From: Bacteroidota bacterium
Lineage (GTDB): Bacteria; Bacteroidota; Bacteroidia; Bacteroidales; Prolixibacteraceae
Direction of reading: 5' to 3'
DNA: 50,658 nt
NCBI GenBank assembly: GCA_030684645.1
Contig: JAUXUF010000273.1
Coordinates: 1-50,658, forward strand
The notes below the pieces were generated by a model. The model saw only the letters and a program-made list of their open reading frames with translations, had not been told where the DNA came from and ran no database searches. Shown one piece after another: positions 8,605 to 17,751 of the stretch. Within the stretch, counting starts at the first letter, position 1. Each line of letters opens with the position of its first letter. A program made the position numbers and the translations under genes.

Positions 8605-8967
8605 CTAATTCAGGCTGTCATTCCTGATAGAGTCGATGGGTTGAATAAAATGAGCTGTATCGGCAAGAAGTATCCGTTGATTGTGAATAGTATCGTTTCC
8701 ACTAATCCTGACAGAATCAAATGCAAATTGGCTGTTGAAAACCGAGAAGAAGATTACCACTGACACCAAAGCGGTTTTCATCCCGATACTTTGTGCAGAA
8801 AACAACCAGCCGGCAAAACTTGCAAACGAATTTTGCTTCAGCTTCGAACGACTGTTTTTCAGCAAAAACGAATACATCAGCCGATCTTCGATTGCCTTGT
8901 CAGGTTCACCAATCCGATCGTTTTTGAGAAGCTCAGTAAGCAATTGATTGCGATTCATATTTTTCAT
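8605..8967 (-). CDS. Small single-TM protein paired with the ECF sigma factor (putative anti-sigma)
   Basis: 120 residues, not recognised as a named family. Residues 1-60 are hydrophilic and charged (MNRNQLLTELLKND at the start). One hydrophobic segment spans about residues 62-83 (MKTALVSVVIFFSVFNSQFAF). The remaining 35 residues would be extracytoplasmic. It begins 12 bp after the ECF sigma stop codon in the same orientation. A short cytoplasmic N-terminus, one membrane span and sigma-linked position suggest an anti-sigma-like or sigma-responsive role. No zinc-binding HxxxCxxC motif is present, so it is not a classical ZAS anti-sigma. The assignment is by context only. Confidence 0.7.
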   Translation of the reverse strand: MKNMNRNQLLTELLKNDRIGEPDKAIEDRLMYSFLLKNSRSKLKQNSFASFAGWLFSAQSIGMKTALVSVVIFFSVFNSQFAFDSVRISGNDTIHNQRILLADTAHFIQPIDSIRNDSLN

Positions 8968-8979
8968 GGTAACTAATTT

Positions 8980-9558
8980 TTAAAATTCAATTTCATCTTT
9001 CAGGTATTCCAGCTTTTCGGCCAGCATTTTTTTTGCATAAAATAATCGCGATTTCACCGTTCCATCCGGAAGTTCAAGTATTTCGGCAACCTCTTTGATC
9101 GAAAATCCTTCGCGGTAACGAAGTAAAAAAGCTGAACGGTGTTCTTTACCCAACGAATTGAGTGTCGCAAATATCTTTTCAATCACCTGTTCAGGTTCAA
9201 GGGTTGATTCGTTCAGGAAATCAAATTGAGGTTCCAATGCCTCAGCTTCCTGGTATTCCTGGCGGATTCCGCGCCGCCGGTATTCATTTTTGCACATGTT
9301 GTTGGCAACCGAATACAACCAGGTCGAAAATGAATAGGCCGGATTAAAGCTTTCCGGTTTTTCAATCAGTTTCATGAACAGTTCCTGCAAAAAATCGTTG
9401 GCCTGCTCAGCCGAATTGCCAAGCATCCGGTAGAAATAGTAATACATCCGCCCTTTGTACCGATGATAAAGTTCGCTAAATGCAGCCTGATCGCCTGAAA
9501 CGATTTGCTGCATCAACTCACAGTCGCTAAAAGTTCTATTTTTTCTCCGGAATATCAA
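8980..9558 (-). CDS. RNA polymerase sigma factor, ECF subfamily
   Basis: 192 residues with region 2 (AFSELYHRYKGRMYYYFYRM, then SFSTWLYSVANNMCKNEYRR) and region 4 (LRYREGFSIKEVAEILELP followed by GTVKSRLFYAKKMLAEKL), the standard sigma70 group 4 layout. It is monocistronic with, or followed by, the small membrane protein at 8605-8967. It directs RNA polymerase to a regulon that cannot be deduced here. It has no FecR-type partner and is not next to a TonB receptor, so it is unlike the SusC-linked ECF systems. The ATG at 9558 is followed within a few codons by the conserved helix of region 2. Confidence 0.9.
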   Translation of the reverse strand: MIFRRKNRTFSDCELMQQIVSGDQAAFSELYHRYKGRMYYYFYRMLGNSAEQANDFLQELFMKLIEKPESFNPAYSFSTWLYSVANNMCKNEYRRRGIRQEYQEAEALEPQFDFLNESTLEPEQVIEKIFATLNSLGKEHRSAFLLRYREGFSIKEVAEILELPDGTVKSRLFYAKKMLAEKLEYLKDEIEF

Positions 9559-9652
9559 TTCGACGATTTTTTTAAAATTATTTACTAAAGATCATGCTTT
9601 TTTTCTATTCAGTACACTCCAAAAGTGAAAGGTTCATATTTTTCACCTAAAA

Positions 9653-9696
9653 AAAACCAGTAAAAGAATCTCTTCCGAAATTCGATTACTGGTTTT
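9653..9696 (-). terminator. Rho-independent terminator of the 4-TM gene
   Basis: Arms AAAACCAGTAA (9653-9663) and TTACTGGTTTT (9686-9696) form a perfect 11-bp stem. On the minus strand the stem is followed by a run of T. It lies downstream of the 9761-10195 gene and upstream of the sigma gene, separating the two units. Confidence 0.7.
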
Positions 9697-9760
9697 AATT
9701 GATGAAAGAAAAATTATTGTATGACTACTGTTATTCTATTTGCTTGAATATGAATCAAAT

Positions 9761-10195
9761 CTACAACTTGTTCCATGGAATAGCCGCAAATATCAGGGCC
9801 AGGGCAATCAGAAAGAAAATGGATGCAATTTTAAATTTATTCCGGTCAATTTTAGCTTTTTTCGATTTGGCGCGTCCGATGTGTACCAGAACTAAGGCAA
9901 TCAGCATCATGGAAATATGTTCCACTGCATAAAAACGCAGAACAGCATCTTTCATGGCAGCGCCAAAATTAGCGAATATTTGTTTGGTAACAGGGCTCAG
10001 GAAAAAGTAGAGGCCGAGGCCGAAAATCAACTGCAAATCCATCAGGGAGGTAAAGACAATACCCAAAACATTATCAAGCTTTTTCCAGGGCTGATTACCC
10101 AGCCAGCCAGCCAGATATTTTATCAGTGTAACTGCCATACTAAACAATAGCAACCATCTCAGCCAACTATGGAACATTAAAAATACTTCGTACAT
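9761..10195 (-). CDS. Small four-helix membrane protein, cytochrome b-like
   Basis: 144 residues with four hydrophobic segments at about residues 8-30, 44-68, 88-106 and 119-141. Histidines sit at or near the membrane boundaries (FHSWLRW near residue 9, AVEHISMM and LVHIGRA near 92-104), as in small di-heme cytochrome b-like proteins common in Bacteroidetes and often annotated just as 'cytochrome B'. A heme-binding or electron-transfer role is therefore possible but not proven. It stands alone: a terminator lies downstream and the upstream 200 bp contain no gene. The ATG at 10195 immediately precedes the first hydrophobic segment. Confidence 0.72.
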   Translation of the reverse strand: MYEVFLMFHSWLRWLLLFSMAVTLIKYLAGWLGNQPWKKLDNVLGIVFTSLMDLQLIFGLGLYFFLSPVTKQIFANFGAAMKDAVLRFYAVEHISMMLIALVLVHIGRAKSKKAKIDRNKFKIASIFFLIALALIFAAIPWNKL

Positions 10196-10402
10196 TTTTA
10201 TTTGGTTTTAAACGTTTTGTCAATAAACGAATGAAAGCCGTTTTGGTTGAGTATTTTTTGATATCAATCGGAGAAAAACGATAATAGTTGATTGTACCCA
10301 AAGTGGGTATGTTAGATTTTTCCAAAATGTTGTACAAACAGATTCAACAATACTTTTATTACACTATAGACAATGAATCAATTCTTTGTTTTCCTTAGTC
10401 TG

Positions 10403-10740
10403 TCATAAGCCATTTTTCAATGTGTTGTCGGCAAGTTTAGGCGAAATTCGCCGAATAAATCTTAATAGTTTTGTTTTTCCAATATTACTTTCAAGCTTGT
10501 CTTTTTTAAAATTGCCAATAAATTCATCCACAAGTTGTTTAGGTGATATTTTCCCTTTTCCACGACCTTCTTTATACATCTGTCGATAAGGTTAATTACT
10601 GATATATTATCGCTCAAATCGCAAACGATTATTGTTATGTTTGGAAACTCGATTTGCAGTTTAGTTAGATTTGTTAGATTGCTTGAGGTGACAATCAGTT
10701 TGTTGTTAATTTATTTAAAGAGGCTATCAATGAATGCCTT
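10403..10740 (-). pseudogene. Decayed short-chain dehydrogenase (DltE-like SDR)
   Basis: No intact frame exists, but two pieces of one SDR can be read on the minus strand. The promoter-proximal piece (about 10740-10575) encodes NNKLIVTSSNLTNLTKLQIE and then VCDLSDNISVINLID, matching the cofactor-binding region after the first beta strand. A stop interrupts it just upstream. The second piece, in another frame, starts at MYKEGRGKGKISPKQLVDEF, contains IGKTKLLRFIRRISPKLADN and ends at the TGA at 10403-10405; this is the usual C-terminus of DltE-type SDRs. The middle of the gene (catalytic YxxxK region) is deleted. It lies in line with the tetR-SDR operon and was probably its last gene. Confidence 0.7.
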
Positions 10741-10776
10741 AATGCTATAATGATGTGTTTTATCCTTCTTCTTCTT

Positions 10777-11421
10777 CTAGACTGAAAATATTTCAGTCCC
10801 TTCCACCATCCGAAATCCTTCAGACTGCTCCAATGACAAACGAATCATTTTCGCAGCCAAAACATCAACCGGCGTGGGTCGGTAATTTTTCAGGATAAAG
10901 TGTGTCAAAAAACGGGTGACGAACAGGCCAAACTTCTCCCCTGCCCGCTTTTCCTGACGATCGCCATCCAGAATTGACGGCCTGAAAATGAGCATTTTTT
11001 TAAAATTCATTTTCTCAACTGTATCCTCCAACTCTCCTTTTATTCTGGAATAAAAGACTGAAGATTTTGGGTTCGCTCCCATTGATGAAAACAAAACATA
11101 AACGGAAACGCCATTCTCTGCAGCAGCTTTAGCGAATTCGTACTGATAGGTGAAATCGACCCGGTACTGATTTTCTTTGGTTTTGGCCGTTTTGATGGTG
11201 GTTCCCATCGTTGAAAAAAGCACATCGCCCTGCACCAAAGACTTCCAACTATCAGGCTGATCAAAATCGATGATTTGTTCGTCCAGCTTCGGATTTGAAA
11301 TACCGGTTCCCCGGCGAACAAAAACGCGAACCTTTTCAAATTCCGGATGATTGAGCAATTGACTAACAAGTTGCTGCCCGACGAATCCACTGGCACCAAT
11401 GACATTTGCTGTTTTTCCCAT
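10777..11421 (-). CDS. NAD(P)H-binding oxidoreductase, HTATIP2-like
   Basis: 214 residues, atypical SDR. The Rossmann motif is VIGASGFVGQQLVSQLL at residues 7-23. Further on are DVLFSTMGTTIKTAKT, VLFSSMGANPKSSVFYSRIK and a family-typical ILDGDRQEKRAGEKFG. This resembles the HTATIP2/YbjT-like group of NAD(P)H-binding proteins; the substrate is unknown. It begins 6 bp after the SDR stop, so the two are co-transcribed and both probably controlled by the TetR regulator upstream. The C-terminus (EGTEIFSV) is complete and is followed by the SDR fossil. Confidence 0.82.
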   Translation of the reverse strand: MGKTANVIGASGFVGQQLVSQLLNHPEFEKVRVFVRRGTGISNPKLDEQIIDFDQPDSWKSLVQGDVLFSTMGTTIKTAKTKENQYRVDFTYQYEFAKAAAENGVSVYVLFSSMGANPKSSVFYSRIKGELEDTVEKMNFKKMLIFRPSILDGDRQEKRAGEKFGLFVTRFLTHFILKNYRPTPVDVLAAKMIRLSLEQSEGFRMVEGTEIFSV

Positions 11422-11427
11422 TTGCTG

Positions 11428-12207
11428 TTATTTTTCCATGGTTTTTCGCGAGACTATTAAAACTAATTTCCGCGGCATGAACGGAACAATCCAGTTAAGT
11501 GAAAACTTCATCAACCCATCATCAAACGAAACAAGCCTGCCTTTTTGCATCCCACGGTATCCAGCCCTGGCTGTATGCAAAGGGCTGGCTGCTTTCTGCA
11601 TCTTCAGTAACCGCGAGCCATTCATGTTGGCGGTATCAAAAAATTCAGTAGCAACCGGTCCCGGACAAAGTGCAGTAACGGTAACTCCTGATCCGGCAAT
11701 TTCTTCTGCAACCGCTTGACTGAACGAAACCACAAAGGCCTTGGTAGCATAATACGTTGCCTGAAGCGGTCCTGGCAAAAATCCTGCAGTTGAAGCAACA
11801 TTCAAAATCTTGCCTGATTTTCGTTCAAGCATTCCCTGAAGGTACAAATGTGTAAGGGCTGACAGCGTTTTAACATTGAGATCAATCATAGCCATATCAT
11901 CAGCCAGGCTACGTTCATGAAATTTCCCATGTCCGCCAAAACCGGCATTGTTGACCAGGAAGTCAATCTTTATCCCTTGTTTTTCGGTTTCGGAAAAGAT
12001 TTCAGCAGGCGAATCTCCCTGGGTCAAATCAGCACCCAATGTGAGTACCTTAATACCATATGCTTTTTCAAACTCTGTTTTCAATTCATTTAAAACGTCG
12101 ATTCTTCGGGCTACCAGCACCAAATGGTGACCATCAATGGCAAAAAGTCTTGCCAATTCCTTCCCAATCCCACTTGAAGCGCCTGTTATTAAAGCGGTCT
12201 TTTTCAT
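11428..12207 (-). CDS. Classical short-chain dehydrogenase/reductase (SDR)
   Basis: 259 residues from the ATG at 12207; an in-frame TTG two codons earlier is less likely. The cofactor motif TGASSGIGKELA is near the start, followed by NNAGFGGHGKF and the catalytic YYATKAF (Tyr-x3-Lys) near residue 160. FLPGPLQATYYATKAFVVSF is typical of the DltE/YqjQ-like SDR group, which often acts on acyl or aldehyde substrates. It is separated from tetR by 50 bp containing an operator-like palindrome identical in half-site to the one before tetR. It is probably induced when TetR binds a ligand, and co-transcribed with the NAD(P)-binding protein 6 bp downstream. Confidence 0.88.
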   Translation of the reverse strand: MKKTALITGASSGIGKELARLFAIDGHHLVLVARRIDVLNELKTEFEKAYGIKVLTLGADLTQGDSPAEIFSETEKQGIKIDFLVNNAGFGGHGKFHERSLADDMAMIDLNVKTLSALTHLYLQGMLERKSGKILNVASTAGFLPGPLQATYYATKAFVVSFSQAVAEEIAGSGVTVTALCPGPVATEFFDTANMNGSRLLKMQKAASPLHTARAGYRGMQKGRLVSFDDGLMKFSLNWIVPFMPRKLVLIVSRKTMEK

Positions 12208-12223
12208 ATCCAATACATTTTAA

Positions 12224-12239
12224 TTGACTAATCAGTCTG
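12224..12239. promoter_or_regulatory. TetR operator-like palindrome, site 1 (before SDR)
   Basis: TTGACT-AATC-AGTCTG contains the perfect inverted repeat GACT-N4-AGTC at 12226-12237. It lies between tetR and the SDR gene, 17 bp 5' of the SDR start. The half-site matches site 2 in front of tetR. Confidence 0.6.
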
Positions 12240-12257
12240 TTTTATTAAAAAAAATAG

Positions 12258-12821
12258 TTATCCTTTGATGCAATCCCAATAAAGAGAAAATCCATTTTCG
12301 AGAAAGTTCAGATCGTTAACCCGATCGCGGTTGGCCAACAGGTTAAGAACAAAACCATTGAGTACTCCCTGTGCCACATCGAACAGCAAGTCGGCCGGCA
12401 AGTCTTTCAACACATCTGTTTCCTGCCCATTTTTTACAATTTCAAAAACAAAGCTAAATCGTTCCATTCCTTGTTCTTTGGTCAGCTGATCAATAAATGG
12501 GGAATTACTAAACTGATTGAAAAACTGCAACTCACAAGTATAATCAAGGGCCCAATATACAAAATTAAAAAAGAGTTTACGTAATTTCGACTTAACTGTC
12601 ATTTGCTCTTCGAGATCCATTTTCAGAGCTTTAATCAACAAATCTTTATTTTCGATATAGATTGAATTAATGAGATCTTCCTTGGTCTTGAAGTAATGAA
12701 ACAAAGTTCCGGTCGCCACGCCGGCTTCACGGGCAATTTGCGAAGTCGGTGTTGCATGAAATCCGTTTTCAACAAATAATCTCAAGCCAGATTCCAATAA
12801 TGCAGTACGTTTATCTTTCAT
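12258..12821 (-). CDS. TetR/AcrR family transcriptional regulator
   Basis: 187 residues. The N-terminal HTH is typical: ALLESGLRLFVENGFHATPT, then QIAREAGVATGTLFHYFKTK and EDLINSIY, residues 8-52. The C-terminal ligand domain is all-helical and not assignable to a known inducer. It is the first gene of a minus-strand operon with the SDR and NAD(P)-binding genes. GACT-N4-AGTC palindromes on both sides of the gene suggest autoregulation and repression of the downstream genes. The ligand is probably an acyl or aldehyde-like small molecule, guessed from the SDR context only. Confidence 0.9.
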   Translation of the reverse strand: MKDKRTALLESGLRLFVENGFHATPTSQIAREAGVATGTLFHYFKTKEDLINSIYIENKDLLIKALKMDLEEQMTVKSKLRKLFFNFVYWALDYTCELQFFNQFSNSPFIDQLTKEQGMERFSFVFEIVKNGQETDVLKDLPADLLFDVAQGVLNGFVLNLLANRDRVNDLNFLENGFSLYWDCIKG

Positions 12822-12826
12822 AAATA

Positions 12827-12842
12827 TTGACTATTCAGTCAA
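12827..12842. promoter_or_regulatory. TetR operator-like palindrome, site 2 (before tetR)
   Basis: TTGACT-ATTC-AGTCAA is a perfect 6-bp inverted repeat with a 4-bp spacer, ending 6 bp 5' of the tetR start codon. It shares the half-site TTGACT/AGTC with site 1. Position and symmetry fit autorepression. Confidence 0.65.
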
Positions 12843-12965
12843 CAAATAAACACAACATTTTTGACTTGAGCAAAATTATTTTGACTTGCTACCCATTCAC
12901 TTTGTTCTATAATGAAAATAGTTGACTTGCACAATTCTAGCTAACCATTTTCAAACAAAAATCAT

Positions 12966-12973
12966 TATACTTG
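12966..12973 (+). promoter_or_regulatory. Candidate -7 element for acs
   Basis: TATACTTG matches the Bacteroidetes -7 consensus TAnnTTTG at 7 of 8 positions, 65 bp before the acs ATG. A clear -33 TTG at the right distance is missing, so the call is tentative. Confidence 0.3.
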
Positions 12974-13038
12974 TTCCCTGTTCTGAAAATCTCAATTTTC
13001 AGATAAATATCATCTTTTATTAACCTAATTGAACTACG

Positions 13039-14952
13039 ATGGTGGCAAAAATTCACAGCTTGAGCGGTTACATTCACGAATATCAGAAAAGCATTGCTAA
13101 TCCGGAAGCTTTTTGGGCAGAGGTAGCCGAAGGTTTCTATTGGCACAAACGGTGCGATAAAGTATTGGAATGGGACTTTGAAGGCCCTTCAGTTAAATGG
13201 TATGCCGGAGGAAAACTAAACATTACCGAGAATATTTTCGAAAAAAATCTTTATACGATTGGCAATCAACCTGCTATTATTTGGGAACCCAACGATCCGC
13301 AGGAACCAAACCGAACCTTAACTTACAATGAACTATTCAAGGAAGTCAACAAATTTGCCAATACCTTAAAGCGCTTAGGTGTTAAAAAAGGAGACCGGGT
13401 GGCCATTTATATGCCTATGGTGCCTGAATTGTCAATCGCCATGTTGGCTTGTGCCCGGATAGGAGCTGTTCATTCAGTGGTTTTTGCCGGATTCTCGGCT
13501 GCATCTCTGGCCGATCGGATTATCGATGCCGAAGCCAAAGTAGTCCTGACAGCAGATGGCGGCTTCCGTGGAGAAAAAATCACCCCACTTAAAAACATTG
13601 TTGACGAAGCATTGGAAAGCTGTTCATGTGTCGAAACAGTGGTTGTGTTCCGAAGAACCAAATCGGAAATTAATATGGTTGTCGGACGCGACATCTGGTG
13701 GCACAAAGCCATTGACGGACAATCGGATGAATGCCATGCCGAGATAATGGATGCTGAAGATAACCTGTTTATTCTTTATACTTCCGGATCGACAGGCAAA
13801 CCCAAGGGAATCGTACATACAACAGCTGGGTATATGATTTATACCGCCTATACGTTTGTGAATGTATTTCAATACAATGCCGGCGACATCTATTTTTGCA
13901 CCGCCGATATCGGCTGGATCACCGGCCATTCATACATAGTTTACGGACCTCTTCTGAACGGGGCACAAACACTCATGTTCGAAGGAATCCCTACATGGCC
14001 CGACGCCGGACGGTTCTGGGATGTGGTTGACAAATACAAGGTTAACCAGTTCTATACTGCTCCAACAGCTATCCGGTCTTTGTTGGCGCTTGGCATGGAA
14101 CACATTTCTGAGAAAAATTTATCTTCGCTTAAGGTATTGGGAACTGTTGGAGAACCAATCAATGAAGAAGCATGGCATTGGTACCACGACCATATTGGCC
14201 GGAATCGCTGCCCAATTGTTGACACCTGGTGGCAAACTGAAACCGGAGGAGTAATGATCAGTCCGATACCGGGAATTATCCCCACCAAACCATCATTTGC
14301 AACGTTGCCACTTCCAGGTGTTCAACCTGTAATCATGAATGGCGAGAATAAAGAATTGACTGGGAACAGCGTGAAGGGAAACCTCTGTATCAAGTTTCCC
14401 TGGCCTGGAATGGCGCGAACGATTTGGGGAGATCACGAACGTTTCAGGGAAATGTATTTTTCAACTTTTAAAAACCTGTATTTCACAGGCGACGGGGCAC
14501 AACGCGACGAAGACGGATACTACCGCATCCTTGGACGTGTTGACGATGTAATTAATGTTTCAGGTCATCGCCTTGGAACAGCTGAAATTGAGAATGCCAT
14601 TAACTCTCATCCGCTGGTGAATGAATCAGCCGTAGTAGGTTATCCTCATGCCATTAAGGGGCAGGGAATTTATGCCTTTGTGGTTTGTGGCGAACTCTCA
14701 GTTGGAGGAGAAGAAGGTATCCGGAAGAGCATAAAAATGGCAGTTACTAATTTAATCGGACCATTTGCCCGTCCTGATCTTATCCAGCTTGTTCCGGGAT
14801 TGCCAAAAACCCGTTCAGGAAAGATTATGCGCCGGATACTCCGGAAAGTAGCTGAAGGAGATGCTTCCAACCTCGGCGACATTACCACTTTGCTTGATGA
14901 AGAGGTAGTGGATAAAATAATAGCTGGTGCTTTGGTCGAGGTGAAACGGTAA
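13039..14952 (+). CDS. acs: Acetyl-CoA synthetase (acetate--CoA ligase, AMP-forming)
   Basis: 637 residues, near the usual ~650. ATP + acetate + CoA gives acetyl-CoA + AMP + PPi. The P-loop-like motif [17 protein letters not shown] is near residue 246. [24 protein letters not shown] (acetate-pocket Trp and adenylate binding) and [20 protein letters not shown] follow. The C-terminal [16 protein letters not shown], near residue 590, contains the catalytic Lys that is acetylated in Acs-type enzymes. It stands alone between divergent tetR and a convergent glycosyltransferase. The start [15 protein letters not shown] is supported by good alignment to family N-termini. Confidence 0.93.
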   Translation: MVAKIHSLSGYIHEYQKSIANPEAFWAEVAEGFYWHKRCDKVLEWDFEGPSVKWYAGGKLNITENIFEKNLYTIGNQPAIIWEPNDPQEPNRTLTYNELFKEVNKFANTLKRLGVKKGDRVAIYMPMVPELSIAMLACARIGAVHSVVFAGFSAASLADRIIDAEAKVVLTADGGFRGEKITPLKNIVDEALESCSCVETVVVFRRTKSEINMVVGRDIWWHKAIDGQSDECHAEIMDAEDNLFILYTSGSTGKPKGIVHTTAGYMIYTAYTFVNVFQYNAGDIYFCTADIGWITGHSYIVYGPLLNGAQTLMFEGIPTWPDAGRFWDVVDKYKVNQFYTAPTAIRSLLALGMEHISEKNLSSLKVLGTVGEPINEEAWHWYHDHIGRNRCPIVDTWWQTETGGVMISPIPGIIPTKPSFATLPLPGVQPVIMNGENKELTGNSVKGNLCIKFPWPGMARTIWGDHERFREMYFSTFKNLYFTGDGAQRDEDGYYRILGRVDDVINVSGHRLGTAEIENAINSHPLVNESAVVGYPHAIKGQGIYAFVVCGELSVGGEEGIRKSIKMAVTNLIGPFARPDLIQLVPGLPKTRSGKIMRRILRKVAEGDASNLGDITTLLDEEVVDKIIAGALVEVKR

Positions 14953-15008
14953 AAACAAGGCAAATAAAATAGATACAAACCTGGAACATTAAACGTAAAA
15001 TCTGGATT

Positions 15009-16136
15009 TTAGGTATTTGCACAAATCTGGATGCTTCCCCACAGCAAGTCGGCCGTTTTGTCCCAACTGAACTTATCTTTTTGGATGAATCCCTTTTCGA
15101 TCAGTGAATCCCGAAGATCTTTTTCCAGGTAGATTTTGACCATGGCATCCTTAATCTGGGCCAGAGAAAAAGGATCGACGTATAGAACAGCACTGCCTCC
15201 TACTTCAGGAAGTGAAGTTGTATTGGAACAAATGACCGGTACACCTGAATTCATGGCCTCAATAACCGGAACGCCAAACCCTTCGAAAAATGGAACAAAA
15301 GTCAGGGCCAGCGAGGCTCCCAATACCTGATGTAACTCTTCAGTATTCAGCCTTCCGGTAAAAATCACGTCGTCTTTGTAACGCATGCCTTCGTATGCAA
15401 GCTCAATATCGTTGGTTTTAAACATACTTTCCCCAACAATCAGCAGCTTAGTATCCGATTCTACCGATGTCCGAAAAGCGTCATAGGCCCGAAGCAAACC
15501 ACAGATATTTTTACGTGGGTGCAGAGAGCCAATAAATAGCAAATAATTTTTTCCTCCTGAATATTTTTCTTTGACTTCCAATTTCTCAACATCAGAAGTG
15601 GGTGTATAAGTGGTATTTACACCATTATAAACTACATCTATCTTATCAATACCAATTTTGTAAGTGCGAATGATATCTTCTTTCGAGAAATACGAAACCG
15701 TTACCACCCGTTTGGCCTTGCGGGCGAACCTTGGGAAAAAATAATTGTAATATTTTGCTTTCAGCCACGGCAGATCTTTAGGTCGGTGTGCGAAGTTAAT
15801 ATCATGGATGGCAGCCAGTTGATTAATCTGTGTATTGAGCGACAGATACCCATCGGGTGAGAAAAACAAATCAGCTTTGTATTTTTTTAAAATCCGGGGA
15901 ATCTGCAATTCGAACCAGATGAACCAAAGGACAGGATGCCGGGTGGGGGGCGCCAACACAATGGGAGTAATGTTATCTGAGAAAATAAATTCGTCGGCAA
16001 ACGGACGGTCAAAAATAAACAGGAACTGATGCTCCGGATGATCACGTGTGATGCGCGACAAGGTTTCCCTGGTAAACCAACCGATTCCCTCGAGCTTTCC
16101 CTGAATCAACAAGCGGGTATTAACAGCTATTATCAT
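15009..16136 (-). CDS. Glycosyltransferase family 1/4 (GT-B)
   Basis: 375 residues, retaining GT-B glycosyltransferase of the GT4 type. The C-terminal nucleotide-sugar domain has LLFIGSLHPRKNICGLLRAY and the E-x7-E motif in EGFGVPVIEAMNSGVPVICS, followed by SLPEVGGSAVLYVDP. The N-terminal half contains LAAIHDINFAHRPKD, typical of mannosyl/rhamnosyl-type transferases. It lacks membrane spans and probably acts at the inner face of the membrane on a lipid-linked glycan. It is divergent from the flippase at 16200 across 63 bp, so the pair may serve the same cell-surface polysaccharide. Confidence 0.88.
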   Translation of the reverse strand: MIIAVNTRLLIQGKLEGIGWFTRETLSRITRDHPEHQFLFIFDRPFADEFIFSDNITPIVLAPPTRHPVLWFIWFELQIPRILKKYKADLFFSPDGYLSLNTQINQLAAIHDINFAHRPKDLPWLKAKYYNYFFPRFARKAKRVVTVSYFSKEDIIRTYKIGIDKIDVVYNGVNTTYTPTSDVEKLEVKEKYSGGKNYLLFIGSLHPRKNICGLLRAYDAFRTSVESDTKLLIVGESMFKTNDIELAYEGMRYKDDVIFTGRLNTEELHQVLGASLALTFVPFFEGFGVPVIEAMNSGVPVICSNTTSLPEVGGSAVLYVDPFSLAQIKDAMVKIYLEKDLRDSLIEKGFIQKDKFSWDKTADLLWGSIQICANT

Positions 16137-16199
16137 GTGTCGTGTTAAGGCGTTGAAATATGTTCAAATGTACAAAGTCTGATCAAAAAATGATTACTT

Positions 16200-17672
16200 T
16201 TGAGCCACTTTATCAAACCAGGAAAAGACACTCATTTGAAACGGACATTTATCACCAATCTTTTATTGCTCCTTTTTCTGAATGTTTTAATCAAACCCTT
16301 CTGGATATTTGGAATCGACCTCACTGTGCAGAACCTGGTGGGCGACGAAAGCTACGGATTATATTTCTCGCTTCTGAATTTCTCCATGATTCTGAATATA
16401 CTTCTCGACTTCGGAATAACCAGCTTCAACAATAAAAATATTGCCCAACACCGTCAACTGATGAAAAAACACATCAGCAACATTGTTGGCTTGAAATTTT
16501 TGCTGGCTGGGATTTATGCGGTTATCAGCATATTAGCTGCCCTGATTATCGGGTACAAGGAAATCCAGGTTCATCTGATTATCTTTTTAATCCTCAATCA
16601 ATTTCTCATTTCATTTACTTTATATCTGCGTTCAAATATCAGCGGAATGCACCTTTTCAGGACAGACAGCCTTTTATCGGTTCTCGACCGCTCGATCATG
16701 ATTCTTATTTGTTCAGTTCTTTTGTTTACCAACATAACCAATCACACGTTCAGGATTGAATGGTTTGTTTATGCGCAGTCGGCAGCCTACCTGATTACCA
16801 GCTTCATTACGCTTGGAGTTGTACTGGCACACACCGGAAAGCTCCGGCTCAATTTTGACCGTCGTTTTTTTGTCGTCTTCCTGAAAAAAAGTTATCCGTA
16901 TGCCTTGCTCATTCTATTGATGTCGTTTTACAACCGCATCGATTCAGTGATGCTCGAGCGGTTATTAAAAGATGGAAAGGAACAGGCGGGAATTTATGCC
17001 CATGCCTTCCGCCTGCTCGATGCATTTTCGATGTTCGGAGTTTTATTTGCAGGCTTATTGCTGCCCATTTTTGCCCGGATGATCAAACAAAAAGAAGACA
17101 TTGGGTCTATGGTGCAGTTTTCCTTTTTGCTGCTTTTCGTTCCGGCGATTATTATCAGCCTTTCTTCCGGATTTTATGATCACGAAATAATGATCCTGCT
17201 CAATTACAGTAACAGTGAATTGTCGGCCTCTATTTTCAGGCTGCTGATGATCAGCTTTCTGGGCATTGCCACCACTTATATTTTTGGGACACTTCTCACT
17301 GCAAACGGAAGCATCCGGCAGTTAAACTGGATGGCTGTTACCGGAATGGGAATAAATGTTGGCCTGAATATCATTCTGATACCCCACTTTCAGGCATTGG
17401 GATCAGCCTGGGCAAGCCTTGTAACTCAGCTTTTTACAGCCATAACACAAACTATACTTGCCGTTCTAATACTCAAACTGACCATCAATTACCGGTTAAT
17501 TGGCAAACTAATTTTGTTTGTCGGTTTTGTATTCCTTGCCGGACACTTTAGCCGACACATCGACAACTGGATTCTTGGTTATGCCTTCATGATTGTGATA
17601 AGTGTTTTGTTCGCCTTTTCAAGCCGGTTAATAAACCTGAAAGCATTATCCGACATCATCCGAAATGAATAA
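16200..17672 (+). CDS. Polysaccharide biosynthesis flippase (Wzx/MOP superfamily)
   Basis: 490 residues with about 12-14 hydrophobic segments, laid out as in MOP-superfamily oligosaccharide flippases. The N-terminal half has VQNLVGDESYGLYFSLLNFS and ILLDFGITSFNNKNIAQ, typical of this family. YNRIDSVMLERLLKDGKE near residue 240 is a hallmark of the Wzx-like group. It probably moves lipid-linked sugars across the inner membrane. No ATG precedes the first conserved block: the frame opens with TTG at 16200, and a second TTG at 16233 is an alternative start. It is divergent from the glycosyltransferase gene. Confidence 0.85.
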   Translation: MSHFIKPGKDTHLKRTFITNLLLLLFLNVLIKPFWIFGIDLTVQNLVGDESYGLYFSLLNFSMILNILLDFGITSFNNKNIAQHRQLMKKHISNIVGLKFLLAGIYAVISILAALIIGYKEIQVHLIIFLILNQFLISFTLYLRSNISGMHLFRTDSLLSVLDRSIMILICSVLLFTNITNHTFRIEWFVYAQSAAYLITSFITLGVVLAHTGKLRLNFDRRFFVVFLKKSYPYALLILLMSFYNRIDSVMLERLLKDGKEQAGIYAHAFRLLDAFSMFGVLFAGLLLPIFARMIKQKEDIGSMVQFSFLLLFVPAIIISLSSGFYDHEIMILLNYSNSELSASIFRLLMISFLGIATTYIFGTLLTANGSIRQLNWMAVTGMGINVGLNIILIPHFQALGSAWASLVTQLFTAITQTILAVLILKLTINYRLIGKLILFVGFVFLAGHFSRHIDNWILGYAFMIVISVLFAFSSRLINLKALSDIIRNE

Positions 17673-17751
17673 GATATGACAAGGCAAAAGGCAAAAGTGA
17701 AAAGGCAAAAATTAACACAAACCCATCAGTTTATCGCTGAAATCCACAAAG

